Assembly: GCA_002448445.1 (NCBI GenBank)
Contig: DJYC01000028.1
Location: 40,951 to 104,950, forward strand
DNA: 64,000 nt
Direction of reading: 5' to 3'
DNA from: Treponema sp. UBA6988
GTDB taxonomy: Bacteria; Spirochaetota; Spirochaetia; Treponematales; Treponemataceae
The notes beneath the pieces are model-generated. The model saw nothing but the letters and a program-made list of their open reading frames with translations, had not been told where the DNA came from and did not search any database. Shown here piece after piece: positions 25,617 to 33,486 of this stretch (position 1 is its first letter; each line of letters starts with the position of its first letter). The position numbers and the translations under genes are program-made.

Positions 25617-27533
25617 ATGAAAAAAATAATTAATATGCTGATAATCTATACCATTCTGATTTATTTATGCTGTCTGGGCGTTTCTTTTGCCTACAGACCC
25701 ATCCCGGAATTGGTAGAGGGTATGTCTACAAAATACCGCTTTATACGCTCCATTTATTATTTTTTGATTTTGCTTCCTTCCATTTTCTTGAGCGGATTTG
25801 CTGTTTCTTGCGCGGCAAACTGGCAGCATCACACCGGCAACTCAAAGAAAAGGTTTTCTATGGCTATGCTTTTGCGCTACCGCAACGTAGTCATGATTTC
25901 CATTGGTTTGGTTTTTATTCTGATGATGAACGCGGAGGTTTTGAAGCCCCTCGTTAAGGATAAGAAGGAATGGATGGAAAAGTCTCCGTCTGAGCTTAAG
26001 TATTCTTTGGAAACGGCTAATTTTTATCTTATCCAGGCGGAACAGGGACAGGATCCTTACCAGAATGCCCAGCTTGCGGTTCAGTATGCAAACAGGGCTT
26101 TTTCTATTGCCCCTTTAAATTCAGATGCGATTCTTACGCTAAAGAAATCCAAGGACAAGCTTGAGCTGGAAAAGACCAGGACTTTTGCTTCTGCAAAGAG
26201 ACGTTCTGACGATGCTTCTGATGAGCAGAGTTCAGATTTGGACCGTTCCTATACGATTAAGGAGCTGGTTCAAAAGTCAAAGGATTGTGCCGCCCAGGAG
26301 ATGTGGTTTGAGTCTCATTACTGGGCTGCTCTTGCTGTGGAAGCCTGCAAGCAGGAAGGCATTACGGTAGAAGAAGCTGTTGTTCTTTCTAACGAGGCTT
26401 GGGAAAGGCTAAAGGATCCCCGCGGTGAAGACACAAGGGAAGAGAACGAATACTTTAGGGATAAAAAGATTGCTTACGACTGCTACATGACCAAGCAGTA
26501 TTTGGAAGCCTATTACCGCTTTAAGAATCTTTCCAAGCCTGAGCGTAAGCATGTTGATGACCCGGAAGTAAAATACTTTTTGGCGCTTTCCGAGAATGCC
26601 CTTAAGAACAGCTACTTCTTTATTGATGAAACTGAAAACATGGCAAAGAGGGAAAATACCCACGATATATATTTTGCCCACGAAAATCCTGACGGTACAA
26701 AGGACGTTATTTATATTAGGGGCGCCCTGGACGTAAAGGAAACTGGCGGGGACGTTCGTTACCTGGATGGTCTTACCGTTATAAGCTATTCAAAGGCCGG
26801 TTCTTTCCTTAGGCAGATGTTTGTTCCTATTGCAAAGGTTGTTTCGCAGCCTATAAGTTCCCTGCCGGAAGATTCCCTTAAGGAGCTTGGCATTAACAAG
26901 AAGTGGAAGAATGTTCCTTTTGTAATGCTTAAGGCCGTTGACCGCGAGGACGAGTCAAAGATTAGTGAGCCTGTTTATACATATACGGAGACCGGTTTGC
27001 CTGAAGCCCTTGCCAAGGCAGCAAACATAAAGTCTTTTGAGGTAAAGACTGCCGCCAATATAGTTCCGTTTTTTAACACTGGAAACACCTTTATTTTGCC
27101 AATGTCCTACAACGATTTTTCCAATGTGAATGATGCTGCTTCCGGGCCGGACAAGATGAATATTCTGGCTTTGAAGAAGTTTATAAATAGTGCGGCCGGT
27201 TACGGATTTTCTACGGAGGTTTTCTTAAAGAACCTTGTCTGCCGCGCTGTATATCCTCTTTTGCTGCTGGTGCTTTTTGTGTTTGCCGCCTGCATGGGCT
27301 GGAATTACCGCATAGAAGTTGATGCGGAGCATTTTAAGTTCCGCTGGCTCTTTTTGATTCCTGTATACGGCCTTCTGATGTTCTTTATAATTGAGCTTTG
27401 CCAGTATTTGTTCAATACGGTAAACTATGTGATTGTAAGTGCTTGTGGCGGGGCTGGGCTTTTGGTAGCTGCGGTGCTTTACATAATTATATTTGCCCTT
27501 ATGTCCTTTATCTTTATGTCACGAAAGGAATAG
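25617..27533 (+). CDS. Membrane protein with TPR-like cytoplasmic or periplasmic region
   Basis: The 638-residue partner of the preceding gene has two or three N-terminal hydrophobic segments (residues 4-25, 46-70, 90-110), a long hydrophilic region with helical repeats resembling TPRs (NAQLAVQYANRAFSIAPLNSDA; EMWFESHYWAALAVEACK; FRDKKIAYDCYMTKQYLEAYYRF, about 150-310), a beta-rich segment (350-500) and three C-terminal membrane segments (540-635). TPR repeats suggest protein binding. No family is recognised. It starts one base after its partner's stop codon. Confidence 0.75.
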   Translation: MKKIINMLIIYTILIYLCCLGVSFAYRPIPELVEGMSTKYRFIRSIYYFLILLPSIFLSGFAVSCAANWQHHTGNSKKRFSMAMLLRYRNVVMISIGLVFILMMNAEVLKPLVKDKKEWMEKSPSELKYSLETANFYLIQAEQGQDPYQNAQLAVQYANRAFSIAPLNSDAILTLKKSKDKLELEKTRTFASAKRRSDDASDEQSSDLDRSYTIKELVQKSKDCAAQEMWFESHYWAALAVEACKQEGITVEEAVVLSNEAWERLKDPRGEDTREENEYFRDKKIAYDCYMTKQYLEAYYRFKNLSKPERKHVDDPEVKYFLALSENALKNSYFFIDETENMAKRENTHDIYFAHENPDGTKDVIYIRGALDVKETGGDVRYLDGLTVISYSKAGSFLRQMFVPIAKVVSQPISSLPEDSLKELGINKKWKNVPFVMLKAVDREDESKISEPVYTYTETGLPEALAKAANIKSFEVKTAANIVPFFNTGNTFILPMSYNDFSNVNDAASGPDKMNILALKKFINSAAGYGFSTEVFLKNLVCRAVYPLLLLVLFVFAACMGWNYRIEVDAEHFKFRWLFLIPVYGLLMFFIIELCQYLFNTVNYVIVSACGGAGLLVAAVLYIIIFALMSFIFMSRKE

Positions 27534-27634
27534 GCATTCTTAGGAAGTTTGTGGAATATTGCGGCACTTGCCTTTAAAAATCAAAATGCTCATTTGCTTG
27601 CCATCCATGCCTTGCGGGGGTGCTTGAAACTTTG

Positions 27635-27658
27635 TTGCGGGGGCGACAAGCTTACCCA
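27635..27658 (+). repeat. Left flanking repeat of a small cassette
   Basis: TTGCGGGGGCGACAAGCTTACCCA resembles 28124-28148 (TTGCGGGGTTTGACAAGCTTGCCCA) in the same orientation. The two bracket a 465-base AT-rich segment holding one small gene. Confidence 0.45.
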
Positions 27659-27736
27659 CCGCTGGATTTGAACCAAACATTATTACTCGGAGAGAGTACT
27701 TTCTTGACTATTAGAAGAAGGGAACAAAATTAATTA

Positions 27737-28030
27737 TTATTTTAAAGAATTGATAATATATTCATCTGTAAATTCAAAATCTTCTAAATGTATGTTTTTA
27801 ATATCTTCTAAATAATTTAGAAAAAAAGGATAATAAGCTTTTTCTTTTTCATATTCTTTTTTTTCTTCATCAGTTAAAGAATGAAAATATTTTTCTAACT
27901 CTTTAGTATCCAGAGAAATATCTTTTGAGGTCATTGTTTTAAAATCTTTTATAAAAATTTCTTCTTCTTTTTCTATATCAGATAGAAAACTCATAATGAT
28001 ATCCGAACTCCTCTTTATTCTTTTCAACAA
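27737..28030 (-). CDS. Small acidic protein, function unknown, possibly frameshifted
   Basis: This frame encodes up to 97 residues, rich in Glu, Lys and Tyr, ending FEFTDEYIINSLK. It is markedly AT-rich. The best ribosome site in the gap (AGGAG at 28053-28057) precedes a different ATG at 28046, in another frame, which reads MTFLEIVEKNKEEFGYHYEFSI and stops at TGA near 27979. A single-base slip between the two frames would join them into a protein of about 105 residues, so this may be a frameshifted gene or two overlapping small frames. If not, Met at 27993 is the more natural start. No family is recognised. Confidence 0.5.
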   Translation of the reverse strand: MLKRIKRSSDIIMSFLSDIEKEEEIFIKDFKTMTSKDISLDTKELEKYFHSLTDEEKKEYEKEKAYYPFFLNYLEDIKNIHLEDFEFTDEYIINSLK

Positions 28031-28123
28031 TTTCTAAAAAAGTCATAAAGGTTACTCCTTTGTATATTTATCAGAAGTAAAAAAATTATAAACAATAGGA
28101 GCTAATTCTGCAGCACAGGGAGC

Positions 28124-28148
28124 TTGCGGGGTTTGACAAGCTTGCCCA
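28124..28148 (+). repeat. Right flanking repeat of a small cassette
   Basis: Second copy of the repeat at 27635. GCCCAAC at its edge fits the RYYYAAC core of integron attC sites, but the full attC fold was not demonstrated. Confidence 0.45.
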
Positions 28149-28184
28149 ACAGCAAGGGCTACTCTGCCCCTGCCGTGCATTTTT

Positions 28185-29468
28185 TTAAGATACTTCCACG
28201 CGCTCTATGTGGGCACCCAGGCTTTGCAGGCGCTCAACAAGATGCTCGTAGCCGCGCTCTATCTGGTACACATTGCTGATTCTGCTTTTTCCATGTGCAG
28301 CCATTGCCGCTATGACCATTGCCATGCCGGCGCGTACGTCCGGGGAAACAAGATGGTCTCCGTGCAAGGTGCTTGGGCCAGAAACAACTGCCCTGTGGGG
28401 GTCGCAGAGGGTAATTCTTGCACCCATGCTTATAAGCTTGTCTACAAAGAACATTCTGCTTTCAAACATTTTTTCAAAGATGAGTACTGTTCCGCCTACC
28501 TGAGTTGCAACCACCGTCATGATTGAAGTTAAATCCGGCGGGAATCCCGGCCACGGACTGTCGTCTATTTTTGGAATCATGCCGCCAAGGTCTGTGTTCA
28601 CCTTTAGTTCCTGGTCAGAAGAAACTGTGAGTGTGTCGCCTTCTATGTCCCACCTGATGCCAAGTTTGCTAAAGGAGATTTTTAGCGGCCTCATGTCTTT
28701 TGCATTTACGCCTGTTATTGTGATGGAGCCTTTTGTTGCAGCCGCAAGACCGATGAATGAACCAATTTCCATAAAGTCTGGGCCAATGGTAAAGTCTGCA
28801 CCGCCCAGTTTTTTTACGCCGTCGATTACCAGTATGTTTGAACCAATTCCGCTGATTTTTGCACCCATAAGGTTCAGCATGTTGCACAGGTCCTGCACGT
28901 GGGGTTCACTTGCGGCATTTGTAATTTCTGTTCTGCCTTCCGCTAGAACCGCTGCCATAACGGCGTTTTCCGTGGCGGTAACGGATGCCTCGTCCAAAAA
29001 CAATTCTTTGCCAACGAGTTTGTTTGCGGTAAATTCAAATTTGTTTGTAACGGCTACGCGGGCACCAAGCTCTGTTAGCGCAAGAAAGTGTGTGTCCAGC
29101 CTGCGCCTTCCTATAACATCGCCTCCCGGTGGAAAAAGTGCTGCCTTGCCTGTCCTTGCAACTAGGGGGCCTGCAAACAAGATGGATGCACGGATTTTTT
29201 TTGTGTATTCACTGGGGATGTCCGTTCTTTTTATTTCTGCTGCGGTGATTTTCCAGATGTGGTTGCCGCCTTTTTCTACTTTTGCGCCAAGAGCCTTAAG
29301 AATTTCAAGCATAACACCTGTGTCTTCTATGTCCGGAATGTTGCGGAGCGTGACCGTTTCTTTTGTAAGAAGTGCCGCCGCAATGCAGGGAAGAGCCGCA
29401 TTTTTGTTGCCGCTTGCCTTGATTGTTCCAGAAATTGGATAGCCGCCTTCTATTGAATATTCATACAT
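28185..29468 (-). CDS. murA: UDP-N-acetylglucosamine 1-carboxyvinyltransferase, natural Asp variant
   Basis: MurA transfers enolpyruvate from PEP to UDP-GlcNAc, the first committed step of peptidoglycan synthesis. The 427-residue protein is full length: ISGTIKASGNKNAALPCIAAALL with the conserved Lys/Asn, then the catalytic loop PPGGDVIGRRRLDTH. The usual catalytic Cys is Asp here (residue 117), as in mycobacterial, chlamydial and Borrelia MurA. That substitution keeps activity but prevents alkylation by fosfomycin. EIGSFIGLAA, DDSPWPGFPPDLTSI and MFESRMFFVDKLISMGA complete the match. GGGGA precedes the ATG. pepT lies ten bases upstream on the same strand, so the two may be cotranscribed. Confidence 0.95.
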   Translation of the reverse strand: MYEYSIEGGYPISGTIKASGNKNAALPCIAAALLTKETVTLRNIPDIEDTGVMLEILKALGAKVEKGGNHIWKITAAEIKRTDIPSEYTKKIRASILFAGPLVARTGKAALFPPGGDVIGRRRLDTHFLALTELGARVAVTNKFEFTANKLVGKELFLDEASVTATENAVMAAVLAEGRTEITNAASEPHVQDLCNMLNLMGAKISGIGSNILVIDGVKKLGGADFTIGPDFMEIGSFIGLAAATKGSITITGVNAKDMRPLKISFSKLGIRWDIEGDTLTVSSDQELKVNTDLGGMIPKIDDSPWPGFPPDLTSIMTVVATQVGGTVLIFEKMFESRMFFVDKLISMGARITLCDPHRAVVSGPSTLHGDHLVSPDVRAGMAMVIAAMAAHGKSRISNVYQIERGYEHLVERLQSLGAHIERVEVS

Positions 29469-29477
29469 AAAAATCCC

Positions 29478-30749
29478 CTATTTTGCCCATATTTGAATTA
29501 GTTTTATTAATACATCGGTAGCTTTAACCATCTGGCTTAAGCTTGCCCATTCGTAGCGTGAATGGTAGGAATGCCCACCGGTAAAGATGTTGGGAGTGGG
29601 AATGCCCATTTCGCAAAGCCTTGAACCGTCCGTCCCTCCGCGTATTGGAGTAAAGTTTGGCTCAACCCCAGCGTCTTTGTATGCCTGCACAAGATTTTGC
29701 ACAACAAGCGGGTGTTTGTCCAGGGTTTGCTTCATGTTAAGGTACTGCTGTTTGTGGGTAACTTCTGCCTTTCCACCGAATGCGCCTGCCGTTACCGCCG
29801 CAAGCTGGTCAACAAAAGCCTTGCGCCTTTCCATGCCGTCCGTGGTAAAGTCACGCAGGATTAGGCTTACGAATGATTTTTCTATTGAACCGCTAATTTC
29901 CATTGGAGCGTAGAAACCCTGGTAGCAGTCTGTTGTTTCCGGTGCCTCTTGGCGTGGAAGGTTTGCCGTAAAATAAGAAGCCATTGTTATTGCGTTTACC
30001 ATTTCTGGGCGGGCTGAGCCTGTGTGTTTGGAAAGGCCTGTAAAGACGATGTCTGTCTTAAAAGCGTTAAAACATTCTGTTTCAAGCTCTCCTATGTGTC
30101 CGCCGTCTACAGTGTAGGCGCATTTTGACTTTATAAGATTGAGTGGAACATTGTCCATTCCGTGGCCAGTCTCTTCGTCTGGTGAAAATATGACTTCTAC
30201 AGGTCCGTGCTGAATTTCCGGGTGGTCAATAATGTATTTGCAGGCAGTCATTATTTCTGCAAGACCTGCCTTGTCGTCCGCACCAAGAAGGGTAGAGCCG
30301 TCGCTTGTTATTATGGTGTCTTTTTCTTGGCCGGCAAGTTCAAGGTCCTTGTCCTTTTTTGGGTCGAGCGTAATGCCGTAGGGAAGGTCTATGGGTTTCC
30401 CGTCGTATTGTGAATGAACTATGGGCTTAACGTCTTTACCGCTTACTTCTTCCACAGTGTCTATGTGGGCAAGCAGGCAGATGGAAGGCTTTTCTTCAAA
30501 ACCAGGGCTAGCCGGAATGTATGCGTAGGTGTAGCAGAAGGGTGTTGTCTGAACGTTCTTAAAACCTGCATCCTCTAATTCTGAATTTAGCAGTGCAGCC
30601 ATTTCTTTTTGCTGGGGAGTGCTTGGCTGAATTCCTTTGTCCGCTTTTTCACTTGAACTTTCGCTGTAGGTTTTTACATAGCGGAGGAAGCGTTCAAGCA
30701 AGGGTTTGGAAATGGGGGACTGGGCAATGTAGGTTGAAGCGTCTTGCAT
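29478..30749 (-). CDS. pepT: Peptidase T (tripeptidase)
   Basis: PepT is an M20-family zinc enzyme that removes N-terminal residues from tripeptides. The 423-residue sequence has LLAHIDTVEEVSGKDVKP (zinc His and its Asp), TLLGADDKAGLAEIMT (bridging Asp), FSPDEETGHGMDN with the catalytic Glu and metal Glu, TVDGGHIGELETECFNA, the dimerisation lid with HTGSARPEMVNAI, and GGTDGSRLCEMGIPTPNIFTGGHSYHSRYEW with the last His. All metal ligands are intact. The ATG has no Shine-Dalgarno; TATTCT lies six bases before it, with TTGCAC 17 bases further up. Confidence 0.95.
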   Translation of the reverse strand: MQDASTYIAQSPISKPLLERFLRYVKTYSESSSEKADKGIQPSTPQQKEMAALLNSELEDAGFKNVQTTPFCYTYAYIPASPGFEEKPSICLLAHIDTVEEVSGKDVKPIVHSQYDGKPIDLPYGITLDPKKDKDLELAGQEKDTIITSDGSTLLGADDKAGLAEIMTACKYIIDHPEIQHGPVEVIFSPDEETGHGMDNVPLNLIKSKCAYTVDGGHIGELETECFNAFKTDIVFTGLSKHTGSARPEMVNAITMASYFTANLPRQEAPETTDCYQGFYAPMEISGSIEKSFVSLILRDFTTDGMERRKAFVDQLAAVTAGAFGGKAEVTHKQQYLNMKQTLDKHPLVVQNLVQAYKDAGVEPNFTPIRGGTDGSRLCEMGIPTPNIFTGGHSYHSRYEWASLSQMVKATDVLIKLIQIWAK

Positions 30750-30755
30750 ACTAAC

Positions 30756-30784
30756 AGAATAGCGAATTTTTGCCCGCGGTGCAA
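30756..30784 (-). promoter_or_regulatory. Sigma-70-type promoter of pepT, leaderless
   Basis: On the minus strand TTGCAC (30784-30779), 17 bases, TATTCT (30761-30756). The predicted transcription start is the ATG at 30749. Confidence 0.6.
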
Positions 30785-30793
30785 TCGGTGGCT

Positions 30794-31267
30794 TTAGGAC
30801 TGTGCCTTTTGCGGTGCGGCGCCTTCAAACCAATTTTCTACCTGCAAATTGCTCACTTCTTGGATTGCGGTAAAATGCCTTGTGTTGCGGGTTACAAGAA
30901 CCATGTGGTTTGCAAGGGCGATGGAGGCTATCATGCTGTCTGAAAATGGAACTGGTTTTCCTATTTTTTCGGCATTTGCACGAATTTCAGAATGAATCAT
31001 GGAGGCTTTTTCTGTGTAGCTTTTCACTTTAAATGAGTCCATAACATCATCGAGTATGTATTTGCCAAGATATTTTTTGTAAATTCCTTCTGGCAATTTG
31101 TGATAGCCGTATAGCATTTCATGTAATGTAGGTGCACCTATTGCACAGTCAGAATTGTGTTCACCTATTTTTTTTATCACGTTAAAATTGGGTTCAGGTT
31201 TTATGATTTCTGAAACGATATTAGAGTCTAAAAGATAATGCTGGTCTTCTTCGTTATAATCTGTCAT
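30794..31267 (-). CDS. PIN-domain toxin, VapC-like
   Basis: The 157-residue protein is a PIN-domain ribonuclease of the VapC type. Acidic catalytic residues are in place: Asp14 in YLLDSNIVSEI, Glu50 in PTLHEMLYG and Asp110 in PFSDSMIASIALA, followed by VTRNTRHF. VapC toxins cleave tRNA or rRNA and are blocked by the antitoxin of the same operon. Its ATG shares one base with the stop of the upstream antitoxin gene, the usual translational coupling of such pairs. Confidence 0.88.
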   Translation of the reverse strand: MTDYNEEDQHYLLDSNIVSEIIKPEPNFNVIKKIGEHNSDCAIGAPTLHEMLYGYHKLPEGIYKKYLGKYILDDVMDSFKVKSYTEKASMIHSEIRANAEKIGKPVPFSDSMIASIALANHMVLVTRNTRHFTAIQEVSNLQVENWFEGAAPQKAQS

Positions 31268-31578
31268 TAGTTACTAAACACTCCTTCAAAAATGTCATTT
31301 TCCCAACTGGTACCTTCAGTTGAATAATCCCTTACGTCAAAAATCTTGTCGATTTCTTCGTTGGTGATAAGTCCGGCGGTTTTTCTGCGGAATTCTGCGG
31401 CTTTGTCAAGAATCGTTTCTTTGCGGCTTCTGTTAATCATTCTATTGTAGTCTTCAAAAGAAAGAAGCACTCCAACAGGCTGATTGCGGCGTGAGATAAA
31501 AACCGGGCCTGTTTCTTCTGCCTGATGCATAAAAAGTGGCAGTTTGTTTTTTACTTCATAAATCGGGACTGTGTTCAT
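31267..31578 (-). CDS. Phd/YefM-type antitoxin
   Basis: The 103-residue protein begins MNTVPIYEVKNKLPLFMHQ, continues GPVFISRRNQPVGVLLSFEDYNRMI, and has a longer C-terminal part expected to neutralise the PIN toxin. The N-terminal fold binds DNA and represses the operon. TAGGAGGC precedes the ATG. A repeated motif lies directly upstream and is the likely operator. Confidence 0.85.
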   Translation of the reverse strand: MNTVPIYEVKNKLPLFMHQAEETGPVFISRRNQPVGVLLSFEDYNRMINRSRKETILDKAAEFRRKTAGLITNEEIDKIFDVRDYSTEGTSWENDIFEGVFSN

Positions 31579-31606
31579 AAAAGCCTCCTAAAATCATGAT
31601 ATGGTC

Positions 31607-31642
31607 AAATAGCTATAAAGTCAAGTTTAAAATAGCTATTTT
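31607..31642 (-). promoter_or_regulatory. Probable operator of the toxin-antitoxin pair
   Basis: A perfect 14-base palindrome AAAATAGCTATTTT (31629-31642) and a second AAATAGCTAT (31607-31616) start 23 bases apart, just before the antitoxin gene. Repeated short palindromes of this kind are typical binding sites of Phd/YefM repressors. Confidence 0.55.
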
Positions 31643-31663
31643 AGAATATATTCGGAAAGCTTT

Positions 31664-31693
31664 TTGACAAGCCTAAAATTCCCGTGCTATAGT
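31664..31693 (+). promoter_or_regulatory. Sigma-70-type promoter of the GH5 gene
   Basis: TTGACA (31664-31669) and TATAGT (31688-31693) with an 18-base spacer; the AGGAGA ribosome site follows. Confidence 0.7.
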
Positions 31694-31718
31694 TTTTATA
31701 AGAATACAGGAGACTCTT

Positions 31719-33437
31719 ATGAAGAAATTTATTGCCTTTGTTCAGTTTTTAACACTTGCACTTTGCCTTCTTGCGGCAAAAGAAAAAGAAGTGCCCAAGG
31801 TGCAAAAGACAATGCCTTTTACTAAGGGGCTCAATCTATCCGGTTGGCTTGAAGGCTATAACAATAGCAACTGGAGGTCCGACCTTTTTGGAAAGCAGGA
31901 TTTTGAAGACATAAAAAGTCTTGGTGTTGAGATTGTGCGCATCCCGATTTTCTTTGAAGAATTCAGCACTGGTTCGCCCGACTACATAGTTGAAGACTGG
32001 CTTTGGGAAAAAATAGACAAGGCTGTTGAATGGTGTACGGAACTTAAGATGTACATGATAATAGACTTTCACAATGACTGCGGCTATAAGACAAAAACAA
32101 AAGCCAATGTTGAAGACATGCTTTTAAAAATCTGGAAACAGATTGCCGAACGCTACAAAAATTCCGGTGAATACGTGCTTTACGAAATTATGAATGAACC
32201 TCATTTTGAAAGTGGAAACAAGGCTTCGGATGTTGCAAAGTGGGGAAAGCTACAGGGCAATGTGCTAAAGGCAATTCGTGCGGTAGACAAAAGGCACACC
32301 GTAATTGTCTGCGCGGAAGATTACTGCTCTGTTACTTATCTTTTAAAACTGCCGGATTACAAGGACAACAATCTTATTTACAACTTCCATGACTATACGC
32401 CCATGCTCTTTACCCATCAGGGTGCAAACTGGGCAGGTCTAGAAAATGTCCGCCACATTCCTTTTCCATATTCAAAAGAAAAAATGCCTAAAATGCCAAA
32501 AAAGCAAAAAGATCAGGGCTGGATAGAATCAATGTTTGCAAATTACAAGACCGAGGGTAGCGAAGAATATCTTGTAAAGCCACTTGATGAAGCGGTTAAA
32601 TTTGCAAACAAGCGCGGGGTAGCCCTAATGTGCAACGAATACGGTGTTGTTATGGATTATGCAGACAATACGGAACGCTGCAACTGGTACCGGCTTAAGG
32701 GAAAATGGATGCAGGAAAGGAACATTTGCCGTGTAAGCTGGGACTACAGGAACAAACTGGGGGTCTTTACAAATGACAGCTGGTATCCTAGCCAGGCAAG
32801 GTTTCCAGAAGATTTGAATGTTGAGCTTTTAAAAGCAATGGAATTTAATGTTCCGCAAATAAACCCCAGAAAAAGATTTTCTTGGCTTGAAAATGCAAAA
32901 AAAACAGGTGACTATACAATCTACAGGAATGGGTTTGCAAGGGGAACCTATTTTGCCGGTTGGTGCGATTCATTTAGAATTAACAGGAAGGATTCTGTAA
33001 GCGGCGAGCCTTATATCTATGTTGGGAAGGCAGAAAAATACAATGCCATTGGCTGCAGGTTTGGAGAAAGTTGTGACTTTTCTGATCTTGTAAAAAGCGG
33101 CATGTCTCTTGAAGTTGAACTTAGCACAGGCCAGAAAGACCCGGACATAAAGGTGTATTTTGTGGATAAGGAAACACCAGGAAAAGGCAAGGAAAATCAG
33201 CCGTGGAGGTGCCAGGCAACAATAGACGGCAGAAGCCTTCCCGCTGACGGCAAATGGCACAAGGTAAGGATTCCGCTAAAGGAGTTTGCAGATGCCGGTG
33301 CATGGAGCGACAGTGAAAACAAATGGTATGATGCTGAAGGCTTGTTCAGCTGGGGAAAGGTGAATGAACTTAAATTTGACTTTGGGGAAAAAGGCCTTAA
33401 AAATTCCCTTTCTATCCGCAGCATAGCGATAAAATAA
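31719..33437 (+). CDS. Secreted GH5-family glycanase with C-terminal domain
   Basis: The 572-residue protein has a signal peptide (residues 1-20) and a GH5 catalytic domain (about 35-370) of cellulase/beta-glucanase type: GLNLSGWLEGY, VRIPIFFEE, MIIDFHNDCG, the acid/base Glu160 in YEIMNEPHF, YNFHDYTPMLFTHQG, and the nucleophile Glu307 in LMCNEYGVV. Residues about 395-572 form a beta-rich domain (GWCDSFRINRK, then KVYFVDKETP and WHKVRIPLKEF) resembling a carbohydrate-binding module. The enzyme would cut beta-1,4-glucans or mannans outside the cytoplasm. It is monocistronic, with a strong promoter and ribosome site. Confidence 0.9.
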   Translation: MKKFIAFVQFLTLALCLLAAKEKEVPKVQKTMPFTKGLNLSGWLEGYNNSNWRSDLFGKQDFEDIKSLGVEIVRIPIFFEEFSTGSPDYIVEDWLWEKIDKAVEWCTELKMYMIIDFHNDCGYKTKTKANVEDMLLKIWKQIAERYKNSGEYVLYEIMNEPHFESGNKASDVAKWGKLQGNVLKAIRAVDKRHTVIVCAEDYCSVTYLLKLPDYKDNNLIYNFHDYTPMLFTHQGANWAGLENVRHIPFPYSKEKMPKMPKKQKDQGWIESMFANYKTEGSEEYLVKPLDEAVKFANKRGVALMCNEYGVVMDYADNTERCNWYRLKGKWMQERNICRVSWDYRNKLGVFTNDSWYPSQARFPEDLNVELLKAMEFNVPQINPRKRFSWLENAKKTGDYTIYRNGFARGTYFAGWCDSFRINRKDSVSGEPYIYVGKAEKYNAIGCRFGESCDFSDLVKSGMSLEVELSTGQKDPDIKVYFVDKETPGKGKENQPWRCQATIDGRSLPADGKWHKVRIPLKEFADAGAWSDSENKWYDAEGLFSWGKVNELKFDFGEKGLKNSLSIRSIAIK

Positions 33438-33440
33438 AAA

Positions 33441-33468
33441 AAGCGCCTGCCTATTAAGACAAGCGCCC
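33441..33468 (-). terminator. Terminator between GH5 and chemoreceptor genes
   Basis: A short GCGC stem (33443-33446 with 33463-33466) with partial extension is followed on the minus strand by CTTTTTTTATTTT, ending the chemoreceptor gene. A weaker T run on the plus strand may serve the GH5 gene. Confidence 0.6.
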
Positions 33469-33486
33469 TTTTGCTTTTGGAAAACC

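Noticed and set aside
27660..27725. tRNA-like minus-strand sequence with GGTTCAAATCC reminiscent of a T arm
   Set aside because: No matching acceptor stem, D arm or anticodon stem could be paired; the similarity is limited to the T-loop consensus.
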